From Onthophagus taurus (taxonomy: Eukaryota > Arthropoda > Insecta > Coleoptera > Scarabaeidae): DNA of 64,000 bases. Shown piece by piece: positions 1-10,148 of this stretch (position 1 is the first letter of the stretch; each line of letters opens with the position of its first letter). Position numbers and translations under genes: made by a program. The stretch spans positions 28,644,001 through 28,708,000 of the forward strand of contig NC_091967.1 in NCBI RefSeq assembly GCF_036711975.1, in the 5' to 3' direction. The notes below the pieces were generated by a model. The model was not told the DNA's origin, made no database searches, and saw nothing but the letters and a program-made list of their open reading frames with translations.

Positions 1-1066
1 ATGCAGTACCGTATGTTATCCGCAAGGATGCAGAAAATGAATTACAAAAAGTAGAGCAAGCGAAAATTATAACAAAAGTTAAAGCTAGCGAATGGGCAAG
101 TGGTTGTTCCGAAAGAAAAAGAAGGGATTGGACTGTGTGTTGACTATAAAGTGACTATTAACAGACCAGTAGATGTAGAGCATTATCCTTAGCCTGTTCC
201 TGATGATATTTTTGCATCATTGAGTGAAAGTAAAGTTTTTTGTATATTTGATTTATCAGGAGCATATCAGCAGCTCATTCTAGATAATAAGTCTCAAGAA
301 GTCCTTACCATAAATACGCATTTGGGATTGTATAGACCAAAAAAATTGCAATTTGGTATATCCAGGACCGTCTATTTTCCAGTCGGTAATGGATAGAATC
401 TTACAAGGAATAGAATTGTTACATTGATGATATTTTAATAGCAGGTTTAACTGTTGAGGAATGTTATGAAAAAACATGTATAGTTTTAGATAGATTTAGA
501 AAATATAATGTAAGAATAAATTTTAAGAAAAGTATTAGGTTATTTGAAGCTGAAATTGAGTTTCTTGGTCATACTATAAGTGCTATGAGTATTAAATCAA
601 CACAAGCCAAAATAGAAGCTATTCAAAAGGCAGCTATTCCTGACACAGTACAACAATTACAAGCTTATTTAGGTCTCATAAATTATTATAGAAAGTTCTT
701 ACCGAGATTGTCGGAAAGATTGTATGTTTTGTATAAACTGTTGCATAAGGGAACATCATTTAATTGGCCAGATGAATGTAATAAGGCTTTTGAACTTAGC
801 AAAGAGTTAATTTTGCAAAATAATTTATTAGTACATTATAATCCTGAAAAATCTTTGTTGTTAGATGTGATGCTAGTAGTTATGGTATTGGATGTGTTTT
901 AAGTCATAAAATAGATGCCGAGTCAATCTATTTTGCTTCAAATACTTTAACAGATGCACAAAAGAATTATTCACAATTGGATAAAGAGGCTTTAGCTTTG
1001 GTTGTGGCAGTAAAAAAGTTACATAAATATTTGTATGGGCGGAAGTAAGTTTATTATTTTGGGATA
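1..1066 (+). pseudogene. Gypsy reverse transcriptase / RNase H fragment
   Basis: Translation in shifting frames gives RT landmarks: VCVDYK...INRPV near 130, then FDLSGAYQQL near 250 (the first catalytic aspartate region), and the connection segment AYLGLINYYRKFLPRLSE around 655-710. RNase H starts near 900 with a SQLDKEALA motif and then HKYLYGRK. Stop codons and frameshifts interrupt the RT several times, for example near 190 and 390-420, and the YxDD box is damaged (a degenerate IDDI-like stretch near 425). The RNase H ends abruptly at the hAT MITE, and its C-terminal half does not resume on the other side, so a deletion accompanies the insertions. Confidence 0.85.
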
Positions 1067-1074
1067 GCCTGAAT

Positions 1075-2008
1075 CAGGGACTAAGAACTGAACGAAAACG
1101 AGAACGAAAGAACGAAATTAACCGAATAATTTATAAGAACGAAAACGGAAACGAAAACGAAATTTTTATTTTTCGTTCATGATTGAAAACGAAATAAATA
1201 ATTTCGGTTACCGGTTTTAACTGGTTTAATGACACAATATTTTTGTAACCTACTCCTAGTAGACATATCGGGGATGCAATGGTCTTCTATTCTATATCTT
1301 CTATATATATATTTTTACTATAAAATAAATATGTTAACAATTTTTTTCTCTTATTTTTAATAATAATAATAACTTTATTTACAAATAACCAAAAATTAAC
1401 CATGACACAAAATTTTTAAATAAGTAAAAGTTAATTGAAATAAAGCAAGATCAGAGAGAAAAGAAACAAATATTATTATTTAAAATATGAAGCAAAAAAA
1501 ACAAAAAAAATCTGTCACTGGCATACCACTAAACTGCATAGCAGTTTGTGCGTGGTTTTCAAGTAACTAAATTTAATGGGAATAAATGAAAGAAACTAAA
1601 ACAGATTCGTGTCTCTCCAATACAGAAACGGTCCCAAACAATTCATTCTAAATTTTATTTCTAATATTTATAAAAAGCAAAAATGCCATCACCACTTAAA
1701 ATGCAGTTGATTGAAATTTTTAACATTTAAGTTTTTAAAAGCATAAATTTTATGTTAGTAATTTTTGCCAGCTATGATTAAAATTATGACAAGTGACTTA
1801 TTTGTCAAATATAAAAAAAAAATAAAAAAAGCATGTTGGCATACTTTTATTAGAAAAATAGTAAAAAACCGGTTTTAACCCTTATTTCATTTCGGTTCAC
1901 GAAAACGAAAACGATATTTTTTGGGTGTAAACGAAAAGAACGAAAACAAAATTTTTCGTTTTCGTTCTGATCGGAAACGCACAAAATACTTTTCGTTTTT
2001 AGTCCCTG
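1075..2008. mobile_element. hAT-type non-autonomous element (MITE)
   Basis: The left end reads CAGGGACTAAgAAC and the right end is its inverse (...GTTTTTAGTCCCTG). The flanking octamers are gcctgaat (1067-1074) and gcctgaac (2009-2016), 7 of 8 identical, which fits the 8-bp target duplication of hAT transposons. Subterminal regions are rich in repeated ACGAAAACGAAA words in both orientations. No transposase-like ORF is present, so it would depend on a transposase elsewhere. It sits in the RNase H coding region of the gypsy element. Confidence 0.85.
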
Positions 2009-2025
2009 GCCTGAACACATATTAA

Positions 2026-2189
2026 CACTTTGCCTTCCGCACGTTTCGCAAAAATGTATTCGCTTGGCGCCGGCAGAAAATTCAGACTACTTAGATCCAT
2101 ACGTAGCGAGCGACATCAATGTGGTGACGCCGGCCGTTAAGCGATACTTTTCGAGCGACACTACTGTTGTGTTGCCGGACGGCATAGTG
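2026..2189. mobile_element. Short piggyBac-type MITE flanked by TTAA
   Basis: A 164-bp GC-richer insert starts CACTTTGCCTTCCG and ends in the imperfect inverse CGGACGGCATAGTG. It is bounded on both sides by TTAA (2022-2025 and 2190-2193), the target duplication of piggyBac transposons. Base composition is clearly different from the AT-rich surroundings. No coding capacity. It lies only five bases beyond the hAT target duplication, at the point where the gypsy coding sequence jumps from RNase H to integrase. Confidence 0.75.
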
Positions 2190-2193
2190 TTAA

Positions 2194-3042
2194 CGATTTG
2201 TTGAAACCATATTTTATAAGAAGATCTGAATTAACTACAGAACAAGGTTGTGTGATGAGGTGAAATAGAATTATAGTTCCATTAGGACTGAGAGAACAAT
2301 TTTTAAAATTATTTCATGAAAGTCACACAGGAATTGTAAAAACCAAAATGTTAATGAGAAGTTATTGTTGGTGGCCAAAGATAAATGATGATATTGAAAT
2401 GATGATAGCAAAATGTGAAACGTGTCGAAAATATCAAAATTTTACAAATTCGTCAGATTTAATACCGTGGACGAAAACGAGCAGGAATTTTGAAAAAATA
2501 CATATTGACTTTTTTGTTAAAGACCAGATAACATATCTATTAATTGTGGATACCAGAAGTAAATGGGTAGACAGAAAACAATGGGGTACAGATGCTTTGA
2601 CACACGATTACAACGTCTACTTTTTACATATCGTAGTATACCAAGCACAAACGATTTAAGTCCAAATGAAGTACTTTTGAAACAAAAACCAAGAACGCGA
2701 TATGATGTATTAAAACCAAATCATTTAATTGAAAAGAAAGGAAATGTAAAAATAGAAAGAAGACAGTTGTATAAGGAAGGAGAAAAAGTTTTATGTAAGA
2801 ATTGTCATGGAGAAAAAGTATGGAAACAAAGAAGAGTAGTGAAGATTTTGAGCAGTACTACTTATCTTGTAGAGATAAATGGGGTTATTAAGCAGTTTCA
2901 TGCAGATGCATTAAAACCGAGTTTTTTGGAGAGTGGTAAGGATGTACAGGGTTCAACTGAGGTTGTGACATTGTTAGATAGTTCTAAGTCTAGTAGTGAG
3001 GTAAATTTTGATGCTTTACCTAAGAGTAATAATAATGATAAG
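2194..3042 (+). pseudogene. Gypsy integrase, internally deleted, with C-terminal tail
   Basis: The segment starts in the linker before integrase. It shows the zinc-binding HHCC module (HESHTG followed by CETCRKYQ near 2415-2435) and the first catalytic aspartate in HIDFF near 2505. After KWVD (about 2570) the text jumps straight to the region after the catalytic core, so the second aspartate and the glutamate are missing. A one-frame shift then leads into the C-terminal domain (YRSIPST, RTRYDVLKP, EGEKVLCKN, HADALKP). It ends at the BEL insertion, and its tail resumes at 9209. Confidence 0.85.
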
Positions 3043-3320
3043 TGTTTGCGCAGGCAAGAAGCCAGACAACAACTTTAAATAAAGGGCTGATTCGTAGATT
3101 CGTGATAAAAATGTACTAAAGGTTAATAATAGATTGGTGTGAAATTAATGGTATTATTATATTGTTCCCCTTTTTATATTATATTATCGGAATTGCACTG
3201 ACTCGTGGTCGATTGTTCGCGATCTCGAATAGAAGAGAGCGATCTCTCTGTCGATCAAATTGAATAACGAATCGGGTGCACATGCACATCGCGGTCCGTC
3301 CTTTTAGCGTGGATTAAACA
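3043..3320 (-). repeat. BEL 3' LTR (left copy)
   Basis: It begins TGTTTGCGCAGG and ends GATTAAACA in window orientation. Against the right-hand copy it lacks about 16 bp near 3170 and about 5 bp near 3262; the rest is almost identical. Confidence 0.93.
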
Positions 3321-3338
3321 TTCCCCCAACCAACAACA
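3321..3338 (-). other. BEL polypurine tract
   Basis: On the minus strand the sequence just upstream of the 3' LTR reads ...GTTGGTTGGGGGAA. This purine-rich stretch directly abuts the LTR, as expected for the plus-strand primer of an LTR element. Confidence 0.65.
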
Positions 3339-3495
3339 ATGTAAACAAACGTGGGATTTTTTTACGAAATGAACAATATATCAAAAAAAATCAAAATAAA
3401 GGTAAGTTGAATTACTTAACGATGAATCGATAATAAATATTTTACAATAACAATAAGAAAAATAATATACAATTACAAAATACAGTTTTTTTTTT

Positions 3496-4650
3496 TTAAT
3501 TAAGTTGATTTGGCAACAAGCAAATTTTAGTTACTGGCCGCGTCAAACGACCATGGTTTGTTTTGATTGTCAAAACTCGAACGACGTTGTCAATTCCCGG
3601 GTGCAGTGCTTCGATTCGACCCATTTCCCACTGTAGAGGGCGTAATTCATTGCGGATTATTACAAGATCTCCAATCGATGGACTTGACACAGATACATTC
3701 CATTTTTGTCTCTGCTGTAACGCATGCAAATATTCTTGTTGCCATCTCTTCCAAAAATCTCCCATCATCCTTTGAATCAATTTCCAGCGACTCATACCAC
3801 TTATCGACTCTTGGGTTAAATTGGAATCTACAACAAAAGAAGAAACGGGTTCCAAGCACAGAAAATGTGCTGGGGTTAAGGGTTGAAGATCATTTGGATC
3901 TTCGCTTAGAGCTGACAATGGTCGTGAGTTGAGGACGGCCTCTATTTGAGTGAGAAGGGTGTAAACTTCTTCGAAGGTAAGTCTCTGTTCCCCCAAGACT
4001 CTTAATAAATGTGATTTTACTGATTTCACCCCAGCTTCAGCGACTCCATTAAAATGTGGCGCTCCAGGAGGGTGAAATTGCCATCGTAGCTCTAATTTTT
4101 CGCTGGCATCTTGACCCATTTGTTGTAATTTATTGTAGGCTCCCACGAAATTGGTTCCTTGGTCCGAAAGGATTAATGAACATCGACCTCTCCGGGAGAT
4201 GAATCGCCGCAACGCAGCTATGAAGGCATCTGTGGAAAGATCTGAAACCAATTCCAAATGAGTAGCCTTGGTGGAAGCACAAACAAACACAGAAATATAA
4301 GATTTCACCGAACGGGCTCCTCGGCACCGACTTATCGTAGTGTAAATGGGTCCAGCAAAATCCACAGCCACCGTGGAAAACGCCTTTACTGCTGCCAACC
4401 GAAAACTAGGAAGATCGGCCATCCAGGGAGCATATGACTTAGGCTTGCATCGAAAACACCGAATGCATCTGGAGATGACTCGGTAAATCAGACTTCTTGA
4501 CCCGAGGATCCAATATTGATGCATCACAAGAGATTGTAGTGTACGTTGACCGGGATGAAGATGTTTTCGGTGTATTTCTTCCACAAGAAGTTCACTTACA
4601 CGACTATTTTTCGGTAACAACACTGGATGTTTATGATCGAATGGAATCAC
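3496..4650 (-). CDS. BEL/Pao integrase domain (open 384-codon segment of pol)
   Basis: Integrase joins element cDNA to the host chromosome. The segment has the N-terminal zinc module (H and H near residues 28-33, then CIRCFRC near 62), followed by the catalytic triad: aspartate in AVDFAGP (about residue 96), aspartate in ILSDQGTNF (about 161) and glutamate in NGVAEAGVKS (about 203). It continues into the BEL-typical GDLV...RPLQW.MGRI domain and ends with a stop shortly before the 3' LTR. This stretch is uninterrupted. The upstream linker continues in another frame at 4651-4990, so it is part of a broken pol and probably not separately expressed. The start given is only the first ATG of the open stretch. 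Confidence 0.9.
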   Translation of the reverse strand: MIPFDHKHPVLLPKNSRVSELLVEEIHRKHLHPGQRTLQSLVMHQYWILGSRSLIYRVISRCIRCFRCKPKSYAPWMADLPSFRLAAVKAFSTVAVDFAGPIYTTISRCRGARSVKSYISVFVCASTKATHLELVSDLSTDAFIAALRRFISRRGRCSLILSDQGTNFVGAYNKLQQMGQDASEKLELRWQFHPPGAPHFNGVAEAGVKSVKSHLLRVLGEQRLTFEEVYTLLTQIEAVLNSRPLSALSEDPNDLQPLTPAHFLCLEPVSSFVVDSNLTQESISGMSRWKLIQRMMGDFWKRWQQEYLHALQQRQKWNVSVSSPSIGDLVIIRNELRPLQWEMGRIEALHPGIDNVVRVLTIKTNHGRLTRPVTKICLLPNQLN

Positions 4651-6136
4651 TGCGTGTTTTAAACGTCCCCCAACCCTAATTAAACCCTCTCTATCAAGGA
4701 ATGGAGCTAATTTTCGAAAAGGTTTAGGGGGTAGCTGATTCCTTTTATGGAGGCAAACAACGAAGAAAAATGTTGGTTTTGTACATGACGGAGAATAGTG
4801 GTTAATGCCCGTTGAATTTCAAATAAAGATAAGTTTATAGTAATATAACTCTTTTTTTTACATTGAGTGGTAAATCTTTGAACATATGCCAAAATACGCT
4901 GTATTTTGGTCAGAGATGAAAATTTAATTAAAAGAATGTCGATGACATGTCTATTAATTTCAATAGTTTGAACGAAGATTGGTTGTTGTTCACACGTGAT
5001 TTCTGTTGTTTTGTCCTCTTGACCCACTGTCCGCGGGATTATCAAAAGAGGGAATGTATCGCCAAGACTTTGAAGAAAGAATGTTTTGTATATGGGACAC
5101 ACGATTTGCAATGAAAACTTTCCATCGGCTTGGTGAGGATGCAATAAATGCCAAAGTCACTTGTGAATCAGACCATGCAGTGATGGATTCAAGATTTGTG
5201 AGGGGAGACAAGATTTCTTTAAGATTCTGCAACAGATCGACAAGAAGAACTGCACCACACAACTCGAGACGAGGAATGGAAATTGTTTTTAAAGGTGCGA
5301 CACGAGATTTAGCACATACAAAAGACGTTTGGATAGCGTTCGGAGTTTGACAGCGTAAATACGCTACTGCGCAATACCCTTGTTGGGATGCATCACAGAA
5401 CAAATGAAGTTGAATAGACTGGGTTTGAAGAGGGATCATTAAGCGAGGTAAGTTCCATTCTGATAATAATGGAAGATTATTTTTAAAAGTTACCCAATTT
5501 TCAGTTATATGAAATGGAGGAGGTTCATCCCAGGAAATTTTCAGCTGCCATAATTGTTGCATGAACACCTTTGCTTTGAAAGTGCAAGGTGTTAGGAAAC
5601 CCAATGGATCATAAATCCGAGCAATTTCCGAAAGGATTGAACGTTTAGAACAGTGATTTGGACGGGAAGAGTAGGAATAATTGAATTGATCCATGGTTGG
5701 ATCCCACTGCAGACCCACAACTTTGACGTAGTTGAGTTCATTGGCGTCCATCGATATTGGCTTCTGTAAATGTGTTTCCGATACTGCTTGTAATAGGTTG
5801 GTACAATTACTTGCCCACTTTCGAAGTTCGAAACCTCCTTTTTTTAGTAAATTAATTAGTTCCTCTTGCAGTTGTAAAACCTCGTCGATCGACGGTGCTC
5901 CCGCCACAATATCATCAACATAGATGTGATTTTTCAACACGGCTGTAGCCCTTGGATATTCATCAGCGTGAAGATTGGCGAGTTCTAGAAGGGTACGTAA
6001 GGCCAGAAAAGGAGATGAGGCAATTCCATACGTGACTGTATTTAATGCGTATTCTTGAATTGGTTCAGTCGGGGTGAAACGCCAAAGGATACGTTAAGCC
6101 CCGGTCAACCGGTGATATCAAAATCTGTCGATACAT
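4651..6136 (-). pseudogene. BEL RT (3' part), RNase H and RNase H-integrase linker, frameshifted
   Basis: The RT active site HIYVDDIVAG lies near 5915-5940. Upstream, about 6085-5941, the RT palm continues in the same frame (YGIASSPF, LHADEYP). At 6086-6136 a stop and a frameshift separate it from the gag-RT ORF. RNase H shows LFCDASQQGY near 5400, IPRLELCGA near 5275 and a WSDS motif near 5190. At about 5000 the frame changes again into the linker (4707-5020), which leads to integrase. Order and motifs are those of BEL/Pao pol. Confidence 0.88.
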
Positions 6137-8467
6137 CTATTTTATGTCGCAGATGAACGCAAAATTAAAACAGCGAAAAGACAATAAGATCTTAACAATA
6201 TCTTGCTGTAGCTTGGGTCCTATCAACAATGTGTCATTAAGTGATTGACCGTTGGATGTGGTCGCCGAAGCATCAAAAACCACTCGCAATTTGATGGAGG
6301 AGCTGGTGGGACGGAGAATACAATGATGCGGGATATAATAAGTGGCAGAAGGTAAAGGATCCGAAGAAGAGATAAGGGACATATGATTAAGCTGAAGATA
6401 GTCTTTCATAAACTTGACATACTCGAGACGTAACGTTGAATTGTGCAACAATCTCTTTTCAAGAGAAATAAAACGCTTCAATGCATTTTGGTAAGAGCTT
6501 CCCAACAGTGGAGTATTTTTTTTAAAAGGCAAAGAAACCATAAATCTTCCTGTTTCAGTTCTTTTATAATTTGTAACGAAATGTCTTTCGCATATTTCAT
6601 CTTCAGGTGATGACGTAACTGGGTTCGGAACTGATTCCAATTCCCAAAAATTCTGAATCGTCTTTTCCAAAGAGGCATTGGTGGTTGAAAGACATGTCGA
6701 GTTGTGGGTTGCATCGGAAAGAGAAGACTTCCCCATAAGAATCCATCCAAAAACGGAATTGACAGCGATGGGCTCATGAGATCCGCCCTGAATGCGACCT
6801 TCGGTAAATATCTGAGGAACCGATTCCGCTCCCAGTAAGAGATCGACCGAGATGGTAGGAATGTTGTTATCTGAATTTATGTTTAGGTGTTTAAGATGTG
6901 AGTACAGGGAAGCAATAGAGGAAGCTGAGGGTTGATTGGAGCAAATGCTTGGGGTTATAATAGCTTTGAATTGGAAGGGTGGTTTTTGACCATGAATAGA
7001 TTGAACGGAACAATCAATTGATCCCTTTTTACAGATCGACGTCATCGAGTTCAGTCCTTGAATCTCTATACAAGATGTGTATTTTCTAGGTATGTGTAAC
7101 TTCTTTGAGAGCCTTTCCGATATGAAATTTGACATACTTCCAGAGTCAATTAAAGCATTTACTTTATGTAATATTCCAAAATTATCTCGAATGTGTACGG
7201 GTGTTATTGGCAATATAACATTATGAGGTATGTCGTTTGTTTCAGAAGACATTTTATGTGAGGAAGTCCCCACATGAATAGCTGCAGAGCCTGGACCCTT
7301 AAGATGAAGTGACGAGTGATGATGCTGGTTGCAAATGCGACAGGTACGGTTAGATGAGCAATTATGTGTGGCATGGTTTTGGCTAAGGCAGTTACGACAT
7401 AAATTGTGCTCTCGAGCAATTGCCAACCTTTCAATAGCTGATTTTCCATTAAAAACGTGGCATCGATAGATGGGATGCATTTCTGGGCATAAAATACATT
7501 TAGATGATTGCGGTTTTGCGGAAAGATGTTCAAGTTTCAGATTCACTGCCTTTTCCCGTGTGTTGGGCTTGAACCGCATAAGGGAAGTTTTATCCCCCGA
7601 CATTAGTAAGACGGATTCTAGTGCCTTTGCTCTCTTTTCAAGAAAGGTCATTAGCTGAACATATGTTGGAATGTCGGTATCAGTATGTTCTGCTTCGTAG
7701 GTGGTTCTGATTGCGTCTGTCAATTTTGGAAGCACTAAATTGAACAGAAAGAAATCCCATTGTTCTACGGGAAATCCTAAGGTGCGGAAACCCTCAACAT
7801 TCTCATGAAATGTGTCAATTAATGCTCGAAAATTCTTTACAGATTCGTCTTTCAGAGGTTTTACATGAAAAATTTCCAAGAAATACAATGTGGCTAAATG
7901 CCGTTTATTATTGTATCTTCCCTTTAAAGTATTGTAAGCCGTTTCATAATTAGCCTCTGTTACTGGCAATCCCTTTAAAAGATTAAAGGGTTCTCCCTTT
8001 AAAGAGGTGAGAAGGTACTGGTACTTGACAATGGATGACAACGAATTGTTTTCATGAACCAGGGTCCGGAACAGGTCAAAAAACGTATGCCAGTCTTTGT
8101 AATTACCATCAAAAGTTGGCAGTGAGATTTTATTGAGCTTCGGAGCTTCTGGTAAGGGAACATCCCTACTTGTTGTAGGAGGTGGCGAACGTTGATGGAA
8201 GGCGGCTTTAATGGTATAGTAAACAGTAGATGCGTTTTCTCGAACTTTATCGTGAGTCTCAAAGTCAGCTTCGTCAATGATTCCAATAATGGCATTATGA
8301 GCTGTTTGAAAATCTTTATAACTATTCTCAATATCCTGCGCTCGTTCAAGAAAAATGGAATTTGTTAGAGGATCAGAGGGATCTTTACTGAGAGCTAGGC
8401 ATTCTTGTAAGTGATTAGAGGCGCTAGTACGGCGTAAGGTGAGTCTTGTAAGCTTTTCGGCGCTCAT
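6137..8467 (-). CDS. BEL/Pao gag-protease-RT (5' part)
   Basis: I chose the start at the ATG of MSAEKLTR, because the 48 upstream codons lie in AT-rich leader and look non-coding. The gag domain (DUF1759-like, LPTFDGNYKDWHTFFDLF near residue 120) is followed by three cysteine/histidine knuckles (C..C...H...C near 325, CRNCLSQNHATHNC near 365 and CRICNQHHHSSLH). An aspartic protease site, ALIDSGSMSNF, is near residue 440. The ORF then enters RT (HHCILRP, RVVFDASA, SLNDTLLIGP) and stops right after ICDIK, where RT should continue. The last codons therefore mark a nonsense mutation, not a natural end. Confidence 0.88.
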   Translation of the reverse strand: MSAEKLTRLTLRRTSASNHLQECLALSKDPSDPLTNSIFLERAQDIENSYKDFQTAHNAIIGIIDEADFETHDKVRENASTVYYTIKAAFHQRSPPPTTSRDVPLPEAPKLNKISLPTFDGNYKDWHTFFDLFRTLVHENNSLSSIVKYQYLLTSLKGEPFNLLKGLPVTEANYETAYNTLKGRYNNKRHLATLYFLEIFHVKPLKDESVKNFRALIDTFHENVEGFRTLGFPVEQWDFFLFNLVLPKLTDAIRTTYEAEHTDTDIPTYVQLMTFLEKRAKALESVLLMSGDKTSLMRFKPNTREKAVNLKLEHLSAKPQSSKCILCPEMHPIYRCHVFNGKSAIERLAIAREHNLCRNCLSQNHATHNCSSNRTCRICNQHHHSSLHLKGPGSAAIHVGTSSHKMSSETNDIPHNVILPITPVHIRDNFGILHKVNALIDSGSMSNFISERLSKKLHIPRKYTSCIEIQGLNSMTSICKKGSIDCSVQSIHGQKPPFQFKAIITPSICSNQPSASSIASLYSHLKHLNINSDNNIPTISVDLLLGAESVPQIFTEGRIQGGSHEPIAVNSVFGWILMGKSSLSDATHNSTCLSTTNASLEKTIQNFWELESVPNPVTSSPEDEICERHFVTNYKRTETGRFMVSLPFKKNTPLLGSSYQNALKRFISLEKRLLHNSTLRLEYVKFMKDYLQLNHMSLISSSDPLPSATYYIPHHCILRPTSSSIKLRVVFDASATTSNGQSLNDTLLIGPKLQQDIVKILLSFRCFNFAFICDIK

Positions 8468-8891
8468 GGTGAGATAAAAGAAAATAATATATATATTTTT
8501 TTTAGATAATGAATTAGGAAGATAAATTTTAATTATCAACGAGTCACAATTTGAGGAATAAGAGTGAGAAATAATTCTCGAGTACGAAACGGACAATGTT
8601 AAATTCAACAAGGTGAAGAATTAAACAAAGGCGTATTATTAGAAATACTTCGTTTAAATAGGTAATGACGATTTAGGCTGAATTCGACCAATAAGGTAAG
8701 AATCAGAATTTGAACATAAAAGGTGATGCTAAAAATAGCTTGATCCAGTTTTTGGTACCAGATGTTCGAAACGTCGAACGTGGAGGACCGAAAAAACGTG
8801 GATAAAATTAATGAGAAATGGGGTAAAATGATGGCGTAACGACGCAAAAGTAACAAATAAGCCAAAAAGAAAAATGATATTTGGGAATAAG

Positions 8892-8909
8892 ATCCGGCTC
8901 GAAGGACCA
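8892..8909 (-). other. BEL primer-binding site, complementary to tRNA-Tyr
   Basis: The 18 plus-strand bases ATCCGGCTCGAAGGACCA equal the 3' end of metazoan tRNA-Tyr including CCA, from established tRNA sequence knowledge. The site lies one base inside the 5' LTR, the standard location for the minus-strand primer. Confidence 0.85.
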
Positions 8910-8910
8910 A

Positions 8911-9208
8911 TGTTTGCGCAGGCAAGAAGCCAGACAACAACTTTAAATAAAGGGCTGATTCGTAGATTCGTGATAAAAATGTACTAAAGGTTAATAATAG
9001 ATCGGTGTGAAATTAATGGTATTATTATATTGTTCCCCTTTTTTATACATAAAAAAACTTACGATTTTATCGGAATTGCACTGACTCGTGGTCGATTGTT
9101 CGCGATCTCGAACAGAAGAGAGCGATCTCTCTGTCGATCAAATTGAATATTCGAACGAATCGGGTGCACATGCGCATCGCGGTCCGTCCTTTTAGCGTGG
9201 ATTAAACA
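8911..9208 (-). repeat. BEL 5' LTR (right copy)
   Basis: It shares its ends with the left LTR (TGTTTGCGC...GATTAAACA). It has the longer version at the two indel sites, with an extra ATACATAAAAAAACTTACG-like stretch near 9050. Confidence 0.93.
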
Positions 9209-9213
9209 ATAAG

Positions 9214-9401
9214 ATCGATTAAAATGACGGAGATAAGGAAACTAGTTTTAAAGAGATTGTAGCTAATGATGAGTTAACCGAAAATAATGCGACTTCCTTA
9301 AATGATCATGTTGATGACACTATTACTAGCGATAAGTTTACAAGTGATGTTTACCTGTTGTTCGTTTAAATTTGTAAAACGTTATTTAAAAGGGGAGGTA
9401 G
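9214..9401 (+). pseudogene. Gypsy pol tail and polypurine tract
   Basis: This continues the gypsy integrase tail after the BEL target duplication. It is acidic, low-complexity and non-conserved. The purine tract AAAAGGGGAGGTAG at about 9389-9402 directly precedes the 3' LTR. Confidence 0.75.
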
Positions 9402-9557
9402 TGTAGGATACTGTAATTATCGATAATGAAGTAAGCTAGAATAAGATGACGCAATATATAAGAATATGTCGTGTTGTAGCGTAAAATAAATGATCGTTAT
9501 AAAAAAAACTGTACTTGATGAAACCAAGAGTCTGTCTGTTTTATTAAATATACAACA
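9402..9557 (+). repeat. Gypsy (Mag-like) 3' LTR, 156 bp
   Basis: It begins TGTAGGATACTG just after the polypurine tract and ends TATACAACA. It contains a TATA-like ATATATAAG near 9460 and an AATAAA polyadenylation signal near 9485. Short LTRs are usual for Mag-type elements. The 5' LTR is outside the window, so the ends are inferred from the PPT and the TG...CA rule. Confidence 0.8.
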
Positions 9558-9722
9558 CTAAGCAGAAAGTTCATTCTGCCCTCCTGCGTGGCAAGCCATT
9601 CAGCCGTCATTTCAAAAGCAGCGAAGCTCAGAAGCATGCCATCTCCTTTCTCCTCTGACAAGTAACACTAGGGAAGTGCCATGCGGCGATTTTCTTGAAG
9701 TTTAGCACACAAGTAGTGTATA

Positions 9723-9945
9723 TGTTACCGACAATCTCCGTTACGCCGGCACACCTAAGATTGACTAGGCAATTCGCACATTGCCCGAGCATTTTTGACC
9801 AAGTCCGAAATAACTTTTAATTTCGGGTTTTGCCTAGTATGCAAGTAGGCAAACTTAGGTGTGCCAAATGAGGCTCAGGCAAAGTCCGAAAAGTGTAAAT
9901 TAACTTCGGGCATTGCCTAAATGGATTAGGCAAATTAAGGGTGCG
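9723..9945 (+). repeat. Ginger-like left terminal inverted repeat with modular palindromes
   Basis: It matches the right repeat over its whole length with scattered substitutions. It is built from repeated words of the type AGGCAAA and TCCGAAA and their inverses (TTTGCCT, TTTCGG), so the single strand could fold into several hairpins. Confidence 0.85.
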
Positions 9946-10148
9946 CACAGTCAAAACACTGTTTACTGCTATCAGCGTTATCAACGAGCTGTCTATGTGT
10001 GTGCACTCTTTGGCTTCTTAACTAACAATAAAAATATTGGAATTGAAATTTTCCCAATACAACTCTATTTTTGTAAATAAAAAAAAACGAACAACATACA
10101 TACAAAAAATAACAATTTATAAGATTATATGGGAAACTGTGTAAACCA

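Larger units (their letters stand above)
3043..9208 (-). mobile_element. BEL/Pao LTR retrotransposon, nearly complete
   Basis: LTRs of 278 and 298 bp (TG...CA) bound an internal region with gag, protease, RT, RNase H and integrase on the minus strand. The element is flanked by the 5-bp duplication ATAAG (3038-3042 and 9209-9213), which marks insertion into the gypsy integrase tail. A primer-binding site for tRNA-Tyr follows the right-hand (5') LTR and a purine tract precedes the left-hand (3') LTR. Coding is broken at a few points in and after RT. LTR differences are mainly two short indels, so the copy is moderately old. Confidence 0.95.
1..9557 (+). mobile_element. Decayed Ty3/gypsy (Mag-like) LTR retrotransposon, 3' part, host of nested insertions
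   Basis: The element enters from the left edge of the window. It shows reverse transcriptase, RNase H and integrase segments in order on the + strand, then a purine tract and a short 3' LTR at 9402-9557. The integrase C-terminus has the layout usual in Mag-clade elements (a YRS..ST.....P.E.L segment, then R.R.D.LKP). Three other elements are inserted: a hAT-type MITE, a piggyBac-type MITE and a BEL/Pao element. Many stops, frameshifts and an internal integrase deletion show that it is dead. The 5' LTR and gag lie outside the window. The clade is inferred from the integrase only. Confidence 0.8.
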
